A stretch of DNA of 55,422 nucleotides from an uncultured Blautia sp. (GTDB taxonomy: Bacteria > Bacillota > Clostridia > Lachnospirales > Lachnospiraceae). A program made the translations under genes and the position numbers. The stretch is taken from NCBI GenBank assembly GCA_900541345.1, contig UQJE01000005.1, positions 1 through 55,422 on the forward strand. The letters are read 5' to 3'. The notes under the pieces are model-generated. The model saw nothing but the letters and a program-made list of their open reading frames with translations, made no database searches and was not told the origin of the DNA. This document shows positions 24,994 through 33,377 of the stretch, piece by piece; positions within the stretch are counted from its first letter, which is position 1; every line of letters begins with the position of its first letter.

Positions 24994-25704
24994 TTACATC
25001 TCTTTTCTCAGTCTCCAAAAATCTCCCATTGCCTTCCACCCAATCTTCACAATTTTTTTCAGATTAAGAGAGTTCACTCCGCCCTGACGCGGTTTAAAAG
25101 AAATTTCCCGAAAACACACCTTTTCCTTATAATATACAAAATATGTCGTCAACATAATATTAGGAATATTGTAATCCTTCGGAAGCCTTTTTATGTACTT
25201 TTCCAGAAGTTCCGCTTTCATAAGACGGAAAGGTGCATTTGCATCTTTTACTCTAATCCCGAATATCATGCGAAGAAGAAGACACACTACATTTTCCACA
25301 AACTTTCTGGATTTACCATCACCTCGGACAGAACGGCTTCCAATAATGGCGTCACATTCTTCTTTTAACTCCCAGAAAGCCTCAAATTCCTCCGGATTTG
25401 TCTGACCGTCCGCATCTGTCTGAAATACATAGTCCGCTCCATTTTTCACTGCGTAGCTGTATCCATAGAGAACGGAGCTGCCGTGTCCGCCATTTGGCTT
25501 TTTCAATGGTTCAAGAAGCGGCATTTCTTTTTTCATCTTACATAGAATTTCCCATGTGCTGTCTGTACTACCGTCATTTACCACCACAAGACGGGACTCT
25601 CCTTCTCCTGAATGTCTTCGGATCACAGCATACCATTCTTTTACTGTCCTTTCAATATTTGCTTCCTCATTATAAGCAGGAATTACTATATATAATTTGT
25701 CCAT
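24994..25704 (-). CDS. Family 2 glycosyltransferase
   Basis: 236 residues from M-D-K-L-Y-I-V-I-P-A-Y-N-E-E. This start gives the normal N-terminus of the GT-A fold and has AAGGAA about 9 bases before it; the longer frame would add 16 unlike residues. Motifs: V-N-D-G-S-T-D-S near residue 45, the metal-binding Q-T-D-A-D-G-Q near 100, and G-S-R-S near 125. There is no C-terminal membrane span pair, so it is a soluble or peripheral dolichol-phosphate-mannose-synthase-like enzyme that probably loads a sugar onto a lipid carrier. Donor and acceptor unknown. Confidence 0.87.
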   Translation of the reverse strand: MDKLYIVIPAYNEEANIERTVKEWYAVIRRHSGEGESRLVVVNDGSTDSTWEILCKMKKEMPLLEPLKKPNGGHGSSVLYGYSYAVKNGADYVFQTDADGQTNPEEFEAFWELKEECDAIIGSRSVRGDGKSRKFVENVVCLLLRMIFGIRVKDANAPFRLMKAELLEKYIKRLPKDYNIPNIMLTTYFVYYKEKVCFREISFKPRQGGVNSLNLKKIVKIGWKAMGDFWRLRKEM

Positions 25705-25785
25705 ACATATTGGTTCCTTTTCTAAAATTTCCATACCTGAATATTCTATCACAATCCTTTCCCAAACGGGAAAAAAAATATAAAA

Positions 25786-25810
25786 GAGGGCAGTATTTCT
25801 TACTGTCCTC
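25786..25810 (-). terminator. Terminator of the YARHG gene
   Basis: GAGGGCAGTA (25786-25795) pairs with TACTGTCCTC (25801-25810, one G-T pair); the minus strand continues TTTTATATTTTTTTT. Confidence 0.85.
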
Positions 25811-25833
25811 TCTCTTTCGTACCCTGCTCTTTA

Positions 25834-26487
25834 TCACTTCATTGCTTCTGTAAGTTTATGGATATTTTCCTGTTCGTATTGGTTCAATACCCTTTCGTCA
25901 AAGTTTTCCGGTTCAACTGTTCCATTGTACCATGTTTTTTCTGAAAAATAGTTTCTGTATTTCTCGATAGAAAATTTTCTTCCATGCCGCGCATAAATCT
26001 CGTTAATTCCAAGCTGAAGTTCATCATCTGTCATTTTTTTTATCTCTTCATCTGTCAGATAACGACTGTCGCTTTTATCAAGAAAATATTCGGATCCAAA
26101 GCATTTCTGAAGTGTGGCAATATTCTTTTCTTCGTACTCATTAAAAACATTTTCATCAAAATCGGAGGCTTCCACAGTACCTTTATACCATTCTTTTTCG
26201 TTAAAATATGCCTGCACCTCAGGAATCAAAAATTTCCTTCCATGTCGGGCATAAATTTCATTAATTGCCATCTGCCGTCCTGCCTCATCTATGTTTTTCA
26301 CTTCCCAATCCGCAAGTTCTCTTGTCTGAGATTCAGGAAGAATATAATAATCCGGCGAACGGTTCATGTTTTTTACAAGAACTTTTCCATCTGTAACAGC
26401 AGCAAAAACAAACGTATTTCCCAATAATCCCATTCCAAGTATTATTCCTGATAATATTCCCGCTAATTTTCTCTGCCCTTTCGTCAT
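25834..26487 (-). CDS. Secreted protein with two YARHG domains
   Basis: 217 residues. A basic leader and hydrophobic segment (about 8-28) form a signal peptide or membrane anchor. Two YARHG repeats follow, each with N-E-I-Y-A-R-H-G-R-K-F: the first at about residues 62-130, the second at about 138-210. YARHG domains are extracellular and common in gut Firmicutes and Bacteroidetes; their function is unknown, with a possible link to the cell wall. The start has GGGGG 8 bases before the ATG. It is a single-gene unit with its own promoter and terminator. Confidence 0.9.
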   Translation of the reverse strand: MTKGQRKLAGILSGIILGMGLLGNTFVFAAVTDGKVLVKNMNRSPDYYILPESQTRELADWEVKNIDEAGRQMAINEIYARHGRKFLIPEVQAYFNEKEWYKGTVEASDFDENVFNEYEEKNIATLQKCFGSEYFLDKSDSRYLTDEEIKKMTDDELQLGINEIYARHGRKFSIEKYRNYFSEKTWYNGTVEPENFDERVLNQYEQENIHKLTEAMK

Positions 26488-26540
26488 AGCAAAAACCCCC
26501 TTTCTGCTACACCTATGCGCCTCCTCCTTTTTATATTTGT

Positions 26541-26570
26541 ATTATACCATATCCTTTTTTTAATCTGTAA
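26541..26570 (-). promoter_or_regulatory. Probable promoter of the YARHG gene
   Basis: TTACAG (26565-26570), 18 bases, TATAAT (26541-26546) on the minus strand. Confidence 0.5.
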
Positions 26571-26591
26571 CTTCCGTTTTCTGGATTAAAT

Positions 26592-27158
26592 TTACTGAAT
26601 CCCCATTCCAGCCATGACACCGCGAATCTTCCTTGATATGACATAAGCAAGTCCGATTTTTACAAGATCCGGTATAATAAACGGAATGACGCACCAACCC
26701 AGAACTGTCATAAGCCCTACTGCTCCTGTTGTCCTTCCATAAACCACCATAAACCATATCGTTCCAAGTGCATAGCAGGCAATCAGCCCTGCCGCCATAG
26801 AAAGAAGACGAACTAGCGGTTTTTTCCCAAATAAAGATTCTGCCGCCCACACAATCAGCGCAGAACATAGAAATCCTACAATATATCCTCCTGTTGTGTT
26901 AAAAATAACACCGATTCCTCCTTGAAATCCTGCAAATACCGGAATCCCCACTGCTCCCATAAGAATGTATACAAGAACTGCCATCGTTCCTCTTTTTCCT
27001 CCCAAAACCTCCACTGCCATAAATACGCCAAAGGTCTGCAGCGTAAACGGCACTGCTGCCGGTATGGAAATCCAGGAACATACTGCAATTAATACTGCAA
27101 AAATCCCGATATATACCATATCATATGTTTTTCCTCTCACTGCTGCTTCTGTCTGCAT
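26592..27158 (-). CDS. bioY: Biotin transporter BioY (ECF substrate-binding subunit)
   Basis: 188 residues from M-Q-T-E-A-A-V-R-G; the ATG has AGGAGG 7-8 bases upstream, while the longer frame would begin inside the promoter region. Six membrane spans; the motifs P-F-T-L-Q-T-F-G near residue 38 and G-G-Y-I-V-G-F near 92 are characteristic of BioY. It binds biotin and works with the shared EcfT/EcfA module, which is not in this window. A BirA operator overlaps its promoter, so it is expected to be switched on when biotin is low. Confidence 0.95.
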   Translation of the reverse strand: MQTEAAVRGKTYDMVYIGIFAVLIAVCSWISIPAAVPFTLQTFGVFMAVEVLGGKRGTMAVLVYILMGAVGIPVFAGFQGGIGVIFNTTGGYIVGFLCSALIVWAAESLFGKKPLVRLLSMAAGLIACYALGTIWFMVVYGRTTGAVGLMTVLGWCVIPFIIPDLVKIGLAYVISRKIRGVMAGMGIQ

Positions 27159-27212
27159 TTTTCTTCCTCCTGTCATGCTCTTTTCCTGTGCGCAAACTTT
27201 TCTGCTTCGATA

Positions 27213-27241
27213 AAAATAACACATGTCCCTTTGATTGTCAA
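27213..27241 (-). promoter_or_regulatory. bioY promoter
   Basis: TTGACA (27236-27241), 17 bases, TATTTT (27213-27218) on the minus strand. The -35 lies inside one arm of the BirA site. Confidence 0.6.
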
Positions 27242-27266
27242 CTTTATTTTATTTTTAGTTTACAAT
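27234..27266. promoter_or_regulatory. BirA (biotin repressor) operator
   Basis: ATTGTCAAC, 15-base AT-rich spacer, GTTTACAAT: a 9-base inverted repeat with one mismatch. This matches the known bacterial BirA box (TTGTAAAC, N14-16, GTTTACAA) in sequence and spacing and lies on the bioY promoter. Confidence 0.85.
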
Positions 27267-27305
27267 CTTTTTTGCTTCCCTCTTGTTTTCTGAATTGTAC
27301 AGTTT

Positions 27306-27333
27306 TTGCTTTCAAAATTTTGACTTATATGAT
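27306..27333 (+). promoter_or_regulatory. Probable promoter of the lipoprotein-BMC unit
   Basis: TTGCTT (27306-27311), 16 bases, TATGAT (27328-27333), 84 bases before the lipoprotein start. Confidence 0.45.
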
Positions 27334-27416
27334 ACACTGTAACTATTCAGATGCACATGTAAAATACATCTGTCTTTTACTCCAATCTTATCTGACAATC
27401 AAGGAGGTATACGTAT

Positions 27417-28259
27417 ATGAAGAAAAAATATTTCAACATCACTCTTGCACTTCTGGCATGTGCCGGCTTTATTACTATGACAGGATGCGGAAAAAAAGAT
27501 CCATTCACCGTCTACACGGATGCTGCCAAAAAGACAGCAGCGCTCTCTTCTCTTGAAATGACTTATGATATTGATATGACTCTTGAACTTGCAGGCGAAT
27601 CTATGGATATGACTACCTCCTCCACCGCTAAAATGAGCGGTATGAATACAGATGATATGCAAATCAACATGGCTATGAATGTAGGCGCACAGGGACAGGA
27701 AATGGATATGAACGTCTATTATACAGACGGTTACTACTATACAGACAGCATGGGCACTAAAATCAAATACGCCATGGATTTGGAACAGGCACAAAAAGAA
27801 CTGGCATCTACAGGTCTTCAGACAGATATGAAAAAAGAGGATTTCAAAGAAATCTCTCTGGAAGATCAGGTTCTTACCTTCACAATCGACGGTGAAAAAA
27901 TGAGCAGTCTTGTAGATACTGCAATGTCTTCCCTTCAGGGACTTGTGCAGGGAACAGATGCTTCCATTGATATCGGAGATGTAAAAGGAACTGCCTCTGT
28001 AAATAAAGACGGATATTTCGAGACAAGCACCATGACAGTTCCTCTCACTATGGATATTATGGGAACAGAAATGAAAATCGACATGGATATGAATTACACA
28101 TATGTGAATCCGGGAAAAGAAGTCACAGTAGAACTTCCGGAAGATTTGGCAGATTATCAGGAAATTGATATGACAGCCGCAGAATCTACATACAATTTGG
28201 GAGATTCCAGCGAAACTGCTCTGGAAGAAACAACCGCTGCTTCAGAAAATGCCGCATAA
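27417..28259 (+). CDS. DUF6612-like lipoprotein
   Basis: 280 residues. Signal peptide ending in the lipobox M-T-G-C (cysteine at about 24), then a domain rich in alternating beta-strands and methionine/aspartate (D-M-T-L-E-L-A-G-E-S-M-D-M-T; Y-Y-T-D-G-Y-Y-Y), resembling LppX/LprG-type or DUF6612 lipoproteins that may bind lipids. The last 35 residues are acidic and low complexity. Start supported by AAGGAGG. It lies 25 bases before the BMC shell gene on the same strand, with a terminator only after the latter, so the two are probably co-transcribed; why is not clear. Confidence 0.8.
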   Translation: MKKKYFNITLALLACAGFITMTGCGKKDPFTVYTDAAKKTAALSSLEMTYDIDMTLELAGESMDMTTSSTAKMSGMNTDDMQINMAMNVGAQGQEMDMNVYYTDGYYYTDSMGTKIKYAMDLEQAQKELASTGLQTDMKKEDFKEISLEDQVLTFTIDGEKMSSLVDTAMSSLQGLVQGTDASIDIGDVKGTASVNKDGYFETSTMTVPLTMDIMGTEMKIDMDMNYTYVNPGKEVTVELPEDLADYQEIDMTAAESTYNLGDSSETALEETTAASENAA

Positions 28260-28284
28260 CAAATAAATATAACAGGAGATTTAT

Positions 28285-28998
28285 ATGGACGTTCACAGCA
28301 TAAGCACACATTGCACACGGACAGAATTTGTAGGGACTGCTGTCCTTGATACCATCGGACTTGTGATTTCCGGTATAGACGACACCCTGCTCAAAGAAAT
28401 GAATATAGGAACAAAGTACCGCTGCCTTGGACTTTTAAGTTCAAGAACAGGAGCCGCAGGACAGATTACCGCTGTGGATGATGCTGTAAAAGCTACCAAT
28501 ACAGAAGTTCTTTCTATTGAACTTCCAAGAGATACAAAAGGCTGGGGCGGTCACGGCAATTACATTATCATCGGGGGAAACGATATTTCTGACGTGCGTC
28601 ACGCTATTGAATTATCTCTTTCCCTCACAAATAAATATGCCGGAGAAGTGTATATTAGCCAATCCGGTCACCTGGAGTTTGCTTTTTCTGCAAGTGCAGG
28701 TCCCGCTCTCTCCAAAGCATTTCACGCTGAATCGGGACAGGCATTCGGTTTTATGGCAGGCTCCCCTGCCGCAATCGGTCTTGTAATGGCAGATACGGCA
28801 ATGAAAGCCTCTTCTGTGCACATTATCAGCTATATGACCCCCAACAGAGGAACCAGCCATTCCAATGAAGTCATCCTGGCTCTGTCAGGAGATGCCAGCG
28901 CAGTAAAAGAGGCAGTTTTGCAGGCACGACAGGTTGGTCTTGAACTTTTAATTTCTATGGGAAGCTACCCGGAAATCCCAGGAGAACCATACCTGTAA
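28285..28998 (+). CDS. PduB/EtuB-like trimeric microcompartment shell protein (BMC-T)
   Basis: 237 residues containing two tandem BMC domains (about residues 15-110 and 125-228). Signatures of the PduB group are V-G-L-V-I-S near 26 (aligned to G-L-V-I-A), D-D-A-V-K-A-T-N-T-E near 65, I-E-L-P-R-D-T-K-G-W-G-G-H-G near 78, and G-F-M-A-G-S-P-A-A-I-G-L near 155. Such proteins form trimers (pseudo-hexamers) that tile bacterial microcompartment shells and may gate metabolites. What is odd is the setting: no other shell gene, aldehyde dehydrogenase, diol/choline lyase or signature enzyme lies in this window. It follows a lipoprotein gene by 25 bases and is closed by a terminator. Confidence 0.92.
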   Translation: MDVHSISTHCTRTEFVGTAVLDTIGLVISGIDDTLLKEMNIGTKYRCLGLLSSRTGAAGQITAVDDAVKATNTEVLSIELPRDTKGWGGHGNYIIIGGNDISDVRHAIELSLSLTNKYAGEVYISQSGHLEFAFSASAGPALSKAFHAESGQAFGFMAGSPAAIGLVMADTAMKASSVHIISYMTPNRGTSHSNEVILALSGDASAVKEAVLQARQVGLELLISMGSYPEIPGEPYL

Positions 28999-29042
28999 TA
29001 GAAATCATTTTCACATCTATTTTTTATTTTTCATACTCATCA

Positions 29043-29086
29043 AAAAAGGCGCTTCGGAATCCCAAAAAATTCCAAAACGCCTTTTT
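29043..29086. terminator. Bidirectional terminator between the BMC gene and the 3D-domain gene
   Basis: AAAAAGGCG (29043-29051) pairs with CGCCTTTTT (29078-29086), with a second inner pairing GGAAT/ATTCC. T-tracts occur on both sides, fitting two convergent genes. Confidence 0.85.
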
Positions 29087-29119
29087 AATTACACACATTG
29101 TTTCCTGTCGTTCTTTATT

Positions 29120-30373
29120 TTATAACTGGTATACCTCTGCTGACTGCAGTCCGAAGCTTAATGCTTCCGCATGGCTGTCAAAATAAATATCTACGTGTCC
29201 GTAAGGAGTTCCAAGATCCTCTACAGTATATACAGTTCCATTAATTAAAAGCTGTGTTCCAAACGGCACTCCCGCCATTGCCACGGTATGTCCTGATGCA
29301 GGAACCGTTCCGCTTGCCGTAAGATTTCCGGCTGTTCCACAACACTGTGCACAGTTACAATACGCTGTAAGTGTAAAGTTTCCAAGATAAGTGCCCTGAC
29401 CGGAAGAAGAACCTGTATCTTCAGCCGGCGCTTCCTCTTCTGTATAAGTTTCCTGCTCTTCATAAGACTCTTCCTCAACCTCTTCCACAACTACATCGCT
29501 GCTTGTGGAACTGCTGGAAGAATCTGTTGTATCTTCTTCCGGATTATATCCGTAATCTTCGTCGCTGCTCTCCTGGCTTTCTTCCTCAGCAGCCTGCTGA
29601 GCCGCTGCCGCTTCTTCTGCCTGCCGCTCTGCTTCCGCCTGCTGCACAAGAAAGGCAATACTGTTGTCCGCACTGCTGATCTGGCTCATGAGCGCCTGTG
29701 CTTCTTCCTGTGTCGCACTGATCTGATTCATATAAGAAGCAATGTTATCCTTTGTTCCCGAAACAAGATTCTGTACTTCCTGCTGTTTTGCTGAACGCTC
29801 TGCCATCAGTCCGTTAATGGAAGCAGCTTCCTCTTCTGCCTTTTGTTCCTGCTCTTTAATAGAAGCCTGAAGGTTCTCATATTTTTCCAGCATATCTCTG
29901 TCATAATCAGAAATCTGCATAATATTATTTGCTCTGTTAAGGAAGTCTGCAAAATTTTCCGAAGAAAAAAGCATTTCCAAAGCAGAAGCTCCGCCTTTTT
30001 CATACATATAGGCGATTCGTATCTTCATTGCCTCATACTGCTTCTGTGCTGCAGCCTTTGCTTTTTCCAAATCTTTTTTTAACTGTTTTAACTCGTTCTC
30101 TTTTTCTCCTGCCTCTACACTGAGCTGCGAAATCACCTTTGTCAGCTCGTCATACTGCGCACTGAGTTCTGCAAGATAATTTTCCAGCTCCTGTTTCTGT
30201 CCTTCCAGACTGCTGATATTATTCTGTGCCTGCGCAAGCTCTGCCTCCGCCGCGTTACGTTCTGCCTGTATATTTGCAATTTCCGCATCTGTTCCTGACG
30301 CATATGCAGATGTGTTCATAGAAAACACAAGAGCACCCGCAAGCATCAGCGGAATCCATTTTCTGTTTCTCAT
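29120..30373 (-). CDS. Secreted coiled-coil protein with C-terminal 3D domain
   Basis: 417 residues from M-R-N-R-K-W; this ATG follows GAGGTG by 6 bases, whereas the longer frame starts at a GTG inside that site. A signal peptide (about 1-27) is followed by a long PcsB/CwlO-like coiled coil (about 30-235), an alanine/glutamate and then serine-rich linker, and a C-terminal 3D domain (about 325-417) with C-N-C-A-Q-C-C-G and V-E-D-L-G-T-P-Y-G-H-V-D-I-Y-F. The 3D fold resembles the double-psi barrel of MltA-type lytic transglycosylases, so it may cleave or regulate cleavage of peptidoglycan. Two of the three name-giving aspartates are clear; the first position reads V-A-M-A-G. Confidence 0.88.
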   Translation of the reverse strand: MRNRKWIPLMLAGALVFSMNTSAYASGTDAEIANIQAERNAAEAELAQAQNNISSLEGQKQELENYLAELSAQYDELTKVISQLSVEAGEKENELKQLKKDLEKAKAAAQKQYEAMKIRIAYMYEKGGASALEMLFSSENFADFLNRANNIMQISDYDRDMLEKYENLQASIKEQEQKAEEEAASINGLMAERSAKQQEVQNLVSGTKDNIASYMNQISATQEEAQALMSQISSADNSIAFLVQQAEAERQAEEAAAAQQAAEEESQESSDEDYGYNPEEDTTDSSSSSTSSDVVVEEVEEESYEEQETYTEEEAPAEDTGSSSGQGTYLGNFTLTAYCNCAQCCGTAGNLTASGTVPASGHTVAMAGVPFGTQLLINGTVYTVEDLGTPYGHVDIYFDSHAEALSFGLQSAEVYQL

Positions 30374-30404
30374 TATGTACACCTCGTAATTTTAATGTAC
30401 GTCA

Positions 30405-30432
30405 AGTATAACATATTTTTCACAGAAATCAA
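30405..30432 (-). promoter_or_regulatory. Promoter of the 3D-domain gene
   Basis: TTGATT (30427-30432), 16 bases, TATACT (30405-30410) on the minus strand. Confidence 0.5.
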
Positions 30433-30496
30433 TACTTTTATTTTATTTTTGTAACAAATGTGTAATATTTCCATTTTTATCATATTCATATACAGA

Positions 30497-30536
30497 AAGG
30501 CACTCCACAGGAGTTTTCTCTCCTGTAGAGCGCCTT
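30497..30536 (-). terminator. Probable terminator of glgC-glgD-spoVG
   Basis: A 17-base stem of 30497-30513 with 30520-30536 (cores ACAGGAG and CTCCTGT), two mismatches. The T-tract on the minus strand is short, so efficiency is uncertain. Confidence 0.6.
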
Positions 30537-30591
30537 CTTAATTAAGCCAACTCTCCATTCCCTTCATGATAAGAAATGATTGCCTTTTTGT

Positions 30592-30879
30592 TTACTCTTC
30601 CGCTCCCGCTTCTTCCGGCTCTGCAGCCATTACTTCTTCATATTTTTCCAGGATAATATTCTGAATTCTGTCTCTTGTGGCGGAATTAATAGGATGGGCA
30701 ATATCGCGGTACTCTCCATCTGTAGCCTTTCTGCTGGGCATTGCAATAAAAAGCCCTTTCTCGCCTTCGATTACTTTAATATCATGTACTACAAATTCTT
30801 CGTCTATGGTAATAGATACTACCGCTTTCATCTTGCCTTCTTTTGCAACTTTTCTCACACGTACATCTGTTATGTTCAT
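30592..30879 (-). CDS. spoVG: Septation protein SpoVG
   Basis: 95 residues, standard length. Conserved M-N-I-T-D-V-R-V-R-K start and G-L-F-I-A-M-P-S-R-K near residue 42. SpoVG is a small nucleic-acid-binding regulator linked to sporulation septation and, in other Firmicutes, capsule and virulence gene control. It follows glgD by 46 bases on the same strand and has no obvious separate promoter outside glgD, so it may be read with the glycogen genes. Confidence 0.96.
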   Translation of the reverse strand: MNITDVRVRKVAKEGKMKAVVSITIDEEFVVHDIKVIEGEKGLFIAMPSRKATDGEYRDIAHPINSATRDRIQNIILEKYEEVMAAEPEEAGAEE

Positions 30880-30925
30880 TTTTGCTTCCCCTTTCGTCTC
30901 GCCCGTATTCTGTCACCCTGTAGTC

Positions 30926-32044
30926 TTATAATACGTAACGCTCATTTTTCTCCACAACGATTTTTACTTCTCCCTCGCCGCAGTAATAGGAATTTGCCCG
31001 AATGGTATCCCTGCTTTCCACAATGCAATTCTCAATATGTGTGTTATCCCCCAGATATACATCATTGAGAATGACAGAGTTTTTAATCACACAGTTGTTT
31101 CCAACAAAAACATTTCGGAACAGTACAGAGTTTTCCACTGTACCATTGATGATACAGCCGCTGGAAATCAGACTGTTTTTCACATTCGCACCCGGATTGT
31201 ATTTTGCAGGAGGAAGATCATCTATTTTGGTTTTAATCGCCGGCTCCTGTTTAAAGAAATAATTACGGATTTCCGGATCCAGGAATGACATATTTGTTTT
31301 GTAATAAGAATCTGCCGTAGAAATATTACTCCAATATGTATCAATCTTATATCCATATATTCTCTTCAGGTTTTTGTAACGAATCAGAATATCAGATACA
31401 AAATCTGTTCTTCCCTCGGAAGCCGCTTTCTCAATCAGCTCAATAAGCTGTCTCCTTCTGATAATATAGATACCTGTAGAAACCGTATTATAAGAAGAAA
31501 CGATCGGTTTTTCCTCAAATTCTTCAATTCTGCAGTCTTCATTCATGCGAAGAACACCAAATCTCTCCACTTCAGCCGGATTATGGCAAGTTGTGCATAC
31601 AACTGTAATATCCGCTCTTTTTGCAATATGATATTCCAGAACTTTGTTGTAATCCAGCTTATAGACACCATCACCGGAAGCAATGACAACGTATGGCTCA
31701 TGACTGTTCTTCAGGAAGTTCAGATTCTGGTAAATTGCATCTGCTGTTCCCTGATACCACAGACTGTTTTCCTTTGTAATTGTAGGTGTAAAAACAAAAA
31801 GTCCTCCCTGCTTACGCCCAAAGTCCCACCATTTGGAAGAACTTAAATGTTCATTCAGAGAACGGGCATTATACTGCGTCAGAACAGCAACCTTCTGAAT
31901 GTGGGAATTTGCCATATTGCTCAAGGCAAAGTCAATGCTTCTGTAACTTCCGCCGATAGGCATCGCCGCAATTGCCCTTTTATTTGATAATTCTCTCATG
32001 CGGTTGTTGTTACCGCCAGCTAAAATAATACCGATTGCTCTCAT
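30926..32044 (-). CDS. glgD: Glucose-1-phosphate adenylyltransferase subunit GlgD
   Basis: 372 residues with the nucleotidyltransferase fold followed by left-handed beta-helix repeats (I-x-N-S-V-x type, about 280-350). Where the catalytic GlgC has G-G-Q-G-S-R-L, this protein has G-G-N-N-N-R-M, so the ADP-glucose synthase active site is degenerate. This is the known GlgD type of Firmicutes, which forms a hetero-oligomer with GlgC and raises its activity. Its ATG overlaps the glgC stop by 4 bases (ATGA), giving coupled translation. Confidence 0.94.
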   Translation of the reverse strand: MRAIGIILAGGNNNRMRELSNKRAIAAMPIGGSYRSIDFALSNMANSHIQKVAVLTQYNARSLNEHLSSSKWWDFGRKQGGLFVFTPTITKENSLWYQGTADAIYQNLNFLKNSHEPYVVIASGDGVYKLDYNKVLEYHIAKRADITVVCTTCHNPAEVERFGVLRMNEDCRIEEFEEKPIVSSYNTVSTGIYIIRRRQLIELIEKAASEGRTDFVSDILIRYKNLKRIYGYKIDTYWSNISTADSYYKTNMSFLDPEIRNYFFKQEPAIKTKIDDLPPAKYNPGANVKNSLISSGCIINGTVENSVLFRNVFVGNNCVIKNSVILNDVYLGDNTHIENCIVESRDTIRANSYYCGEGEVKIVVEKNERYVL

Positions 32045-33318
32045 GCCTTGTCACCATCCTTTGCTGCAATTACCTGTCCGCTTTCCAGTAAACCGTCCGG
32101 ATAATCTTCCGGCACTGTAACGCCGGAAATTGCTGTATTCTTTCCAATACGTACATTATCCGGAATAACACTTCGCTCACCTACAGTTGCAATCCCAAAG
32201 GCATAGACAGCCGGTTTCAGCACATTCGGCGCTTCCTCGCCACAGCCCAGAACTACGTTATTTCCAATAACAACATCCTCTGCGATAATAGATTTATCCA
32301 TCACTACATTCTCGCCAACTATAGAATTTCTCATAATAATGGAATCTCTGATTACGCTTCCCTTACCAATCACTACATTCGGTCCGATAACAGAATTATG
32401 TACTTCTCCGTAAATCTCTGCACCTTCTCCTATGAGACAGCGGTCTACGACTGCATCTCCGGAAATATACTGTGGCGGAATAATGTCGCCTTTTGTATAA
32501 ATTCTCCAGAATTCTTCATAAAGATTAAACTCCGGAATAATATCAATCAGCTCCATATTTGCTTCCCAGTAAGAACCAAGCGTTCCTACATCTTTCCAGT
32601 AGCCATTATATTCGTAAGCAAAAAGGCGCTGTCCGTTTTCTTTACAGTATGGAAGAATGTGTTTTCCAAAGTCGCATCTCTGCTGATCTTTCAGTGCGAT
32701 CAGTGCATCTCTGAGAACCTTCCAGCTGAAAATATAAATTCCCATAGAGGCAAGATTACTGCTTGGATGCTCCGGTTTTTCCTCAAACTCTGTAATACGG
32801 CTTGTCTCATCTGTCACCATGATACCAAAACGGCTTGCCTCTTCAATTGGAACAGGCATACATGCAATTGTAATATCAGCCTTATTCGCCTTATGGAAAT
32901 CAAGCATAACTTCGTAATCCATTTTATAAATATGGTCGCCTGATAAAATCAGAACATAATCCGGATTATACTGTTCCATATAATCCAAGTTCTGGAAAAT
33001 TGCATTTGCTGTTCCTGTGTACCATTCGCTGTTGGAGCTTTTTTCATATGGGGGAAGAACGGTTACACCGCCCTCATTTCTGTCCAAATCCCACGGAATG
33101 CCGATTCCGATATGGGTGTTTAAACGTAATGGCTGATACTGTGTAAGAACACCTACTGTATCAATGCCGGAATTAATGCAGTTGCTTAAAGGAAAATCGA
33201 TGATACGGTATTTTCCACCAAAAGAAACTGCCGGTTTTGCTACTTTCTTTGTCAGTACTCCGAGTCGGCTTCCCTGTCCACCGGCTAAAAGCATGGCAAT
33301 CATTTCTTTCTTAATCAT
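32041..33318 (-). CDS. glgC: Glucose-1-phosphate adenylyltransferase, catalytic subunit
   Basis: 425 residues from M-I-K-K-E-M-I-A-M-L-L-A-G-G-Q-G-S-R-L. The start has AGAGGTGA 5-6 bases upstream; the longer frame runs through that site. Motifs: G-G-Q-G-S-R-L-G near residue 11 (catalytic), K-P-A-V-S-F-G-G, Y-R-I-I-D-F-P-L-S-N near 32-46, W-Y-T-G-T-A-N-A near 98, and beta-helix repeats at the C-terminus. It makes ADP-glucose for glycogen synthesis. Glycogen synthase and branching enzyme are not in this window. Confidence 0.96.
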   Translation of the reverse strand: MIKKEMIAMLLAGGQGSRLGVLTKKVAKPAVSFGGKYRIIDFPLSNCINSGIDTVGVLTQYQPLRLNTHIGIGIPWDLDRNEGGVTVLPPYEKSSNSEWYTGTANAIFQNLDYMEQYNPDYVLILSGDHIYKMDYEVMLDFHKANKADITIACMPVPIEEASRFGIMVTDETSRITEFEEKPEHPSSNLASMGIYIFSWKVLRDALIALKDQQRCDFGKHILPYCKENGQRLFAYEYNGYWKDVGTLGSYWEANMELIDIIPEFNLYEEFWRIYTKGDIIPPQYISGDAVVDRCLIGEGAEIYGEVHNSVIGPNVVIGKGSVIRDSIIMRNSIVGENVVMDKSIIAEDVVIGNNVVLGCGEEAPNVLKPAVYAFGIATVGERSVIPDNVRIGKNTAISGVTVPEDYPDGLLESGQVIAAKDGDKA

Positions 33319-33348
33319 GCAATCACCTCTTGTTGTTATGATTTTACT

Positions 33349-33377
33349 ATTATACCACATTCCCTATTAATAGTGAA
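33349..33377 (-). promoter_or_regulatory. Promoter of the glgCD operon
   Basis: TTCACT (33372-33377), 17 bases, TATAAT (33349-33354) on the minus strand, about 31 bases upstream of the start codon. Confidence 0.6.
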
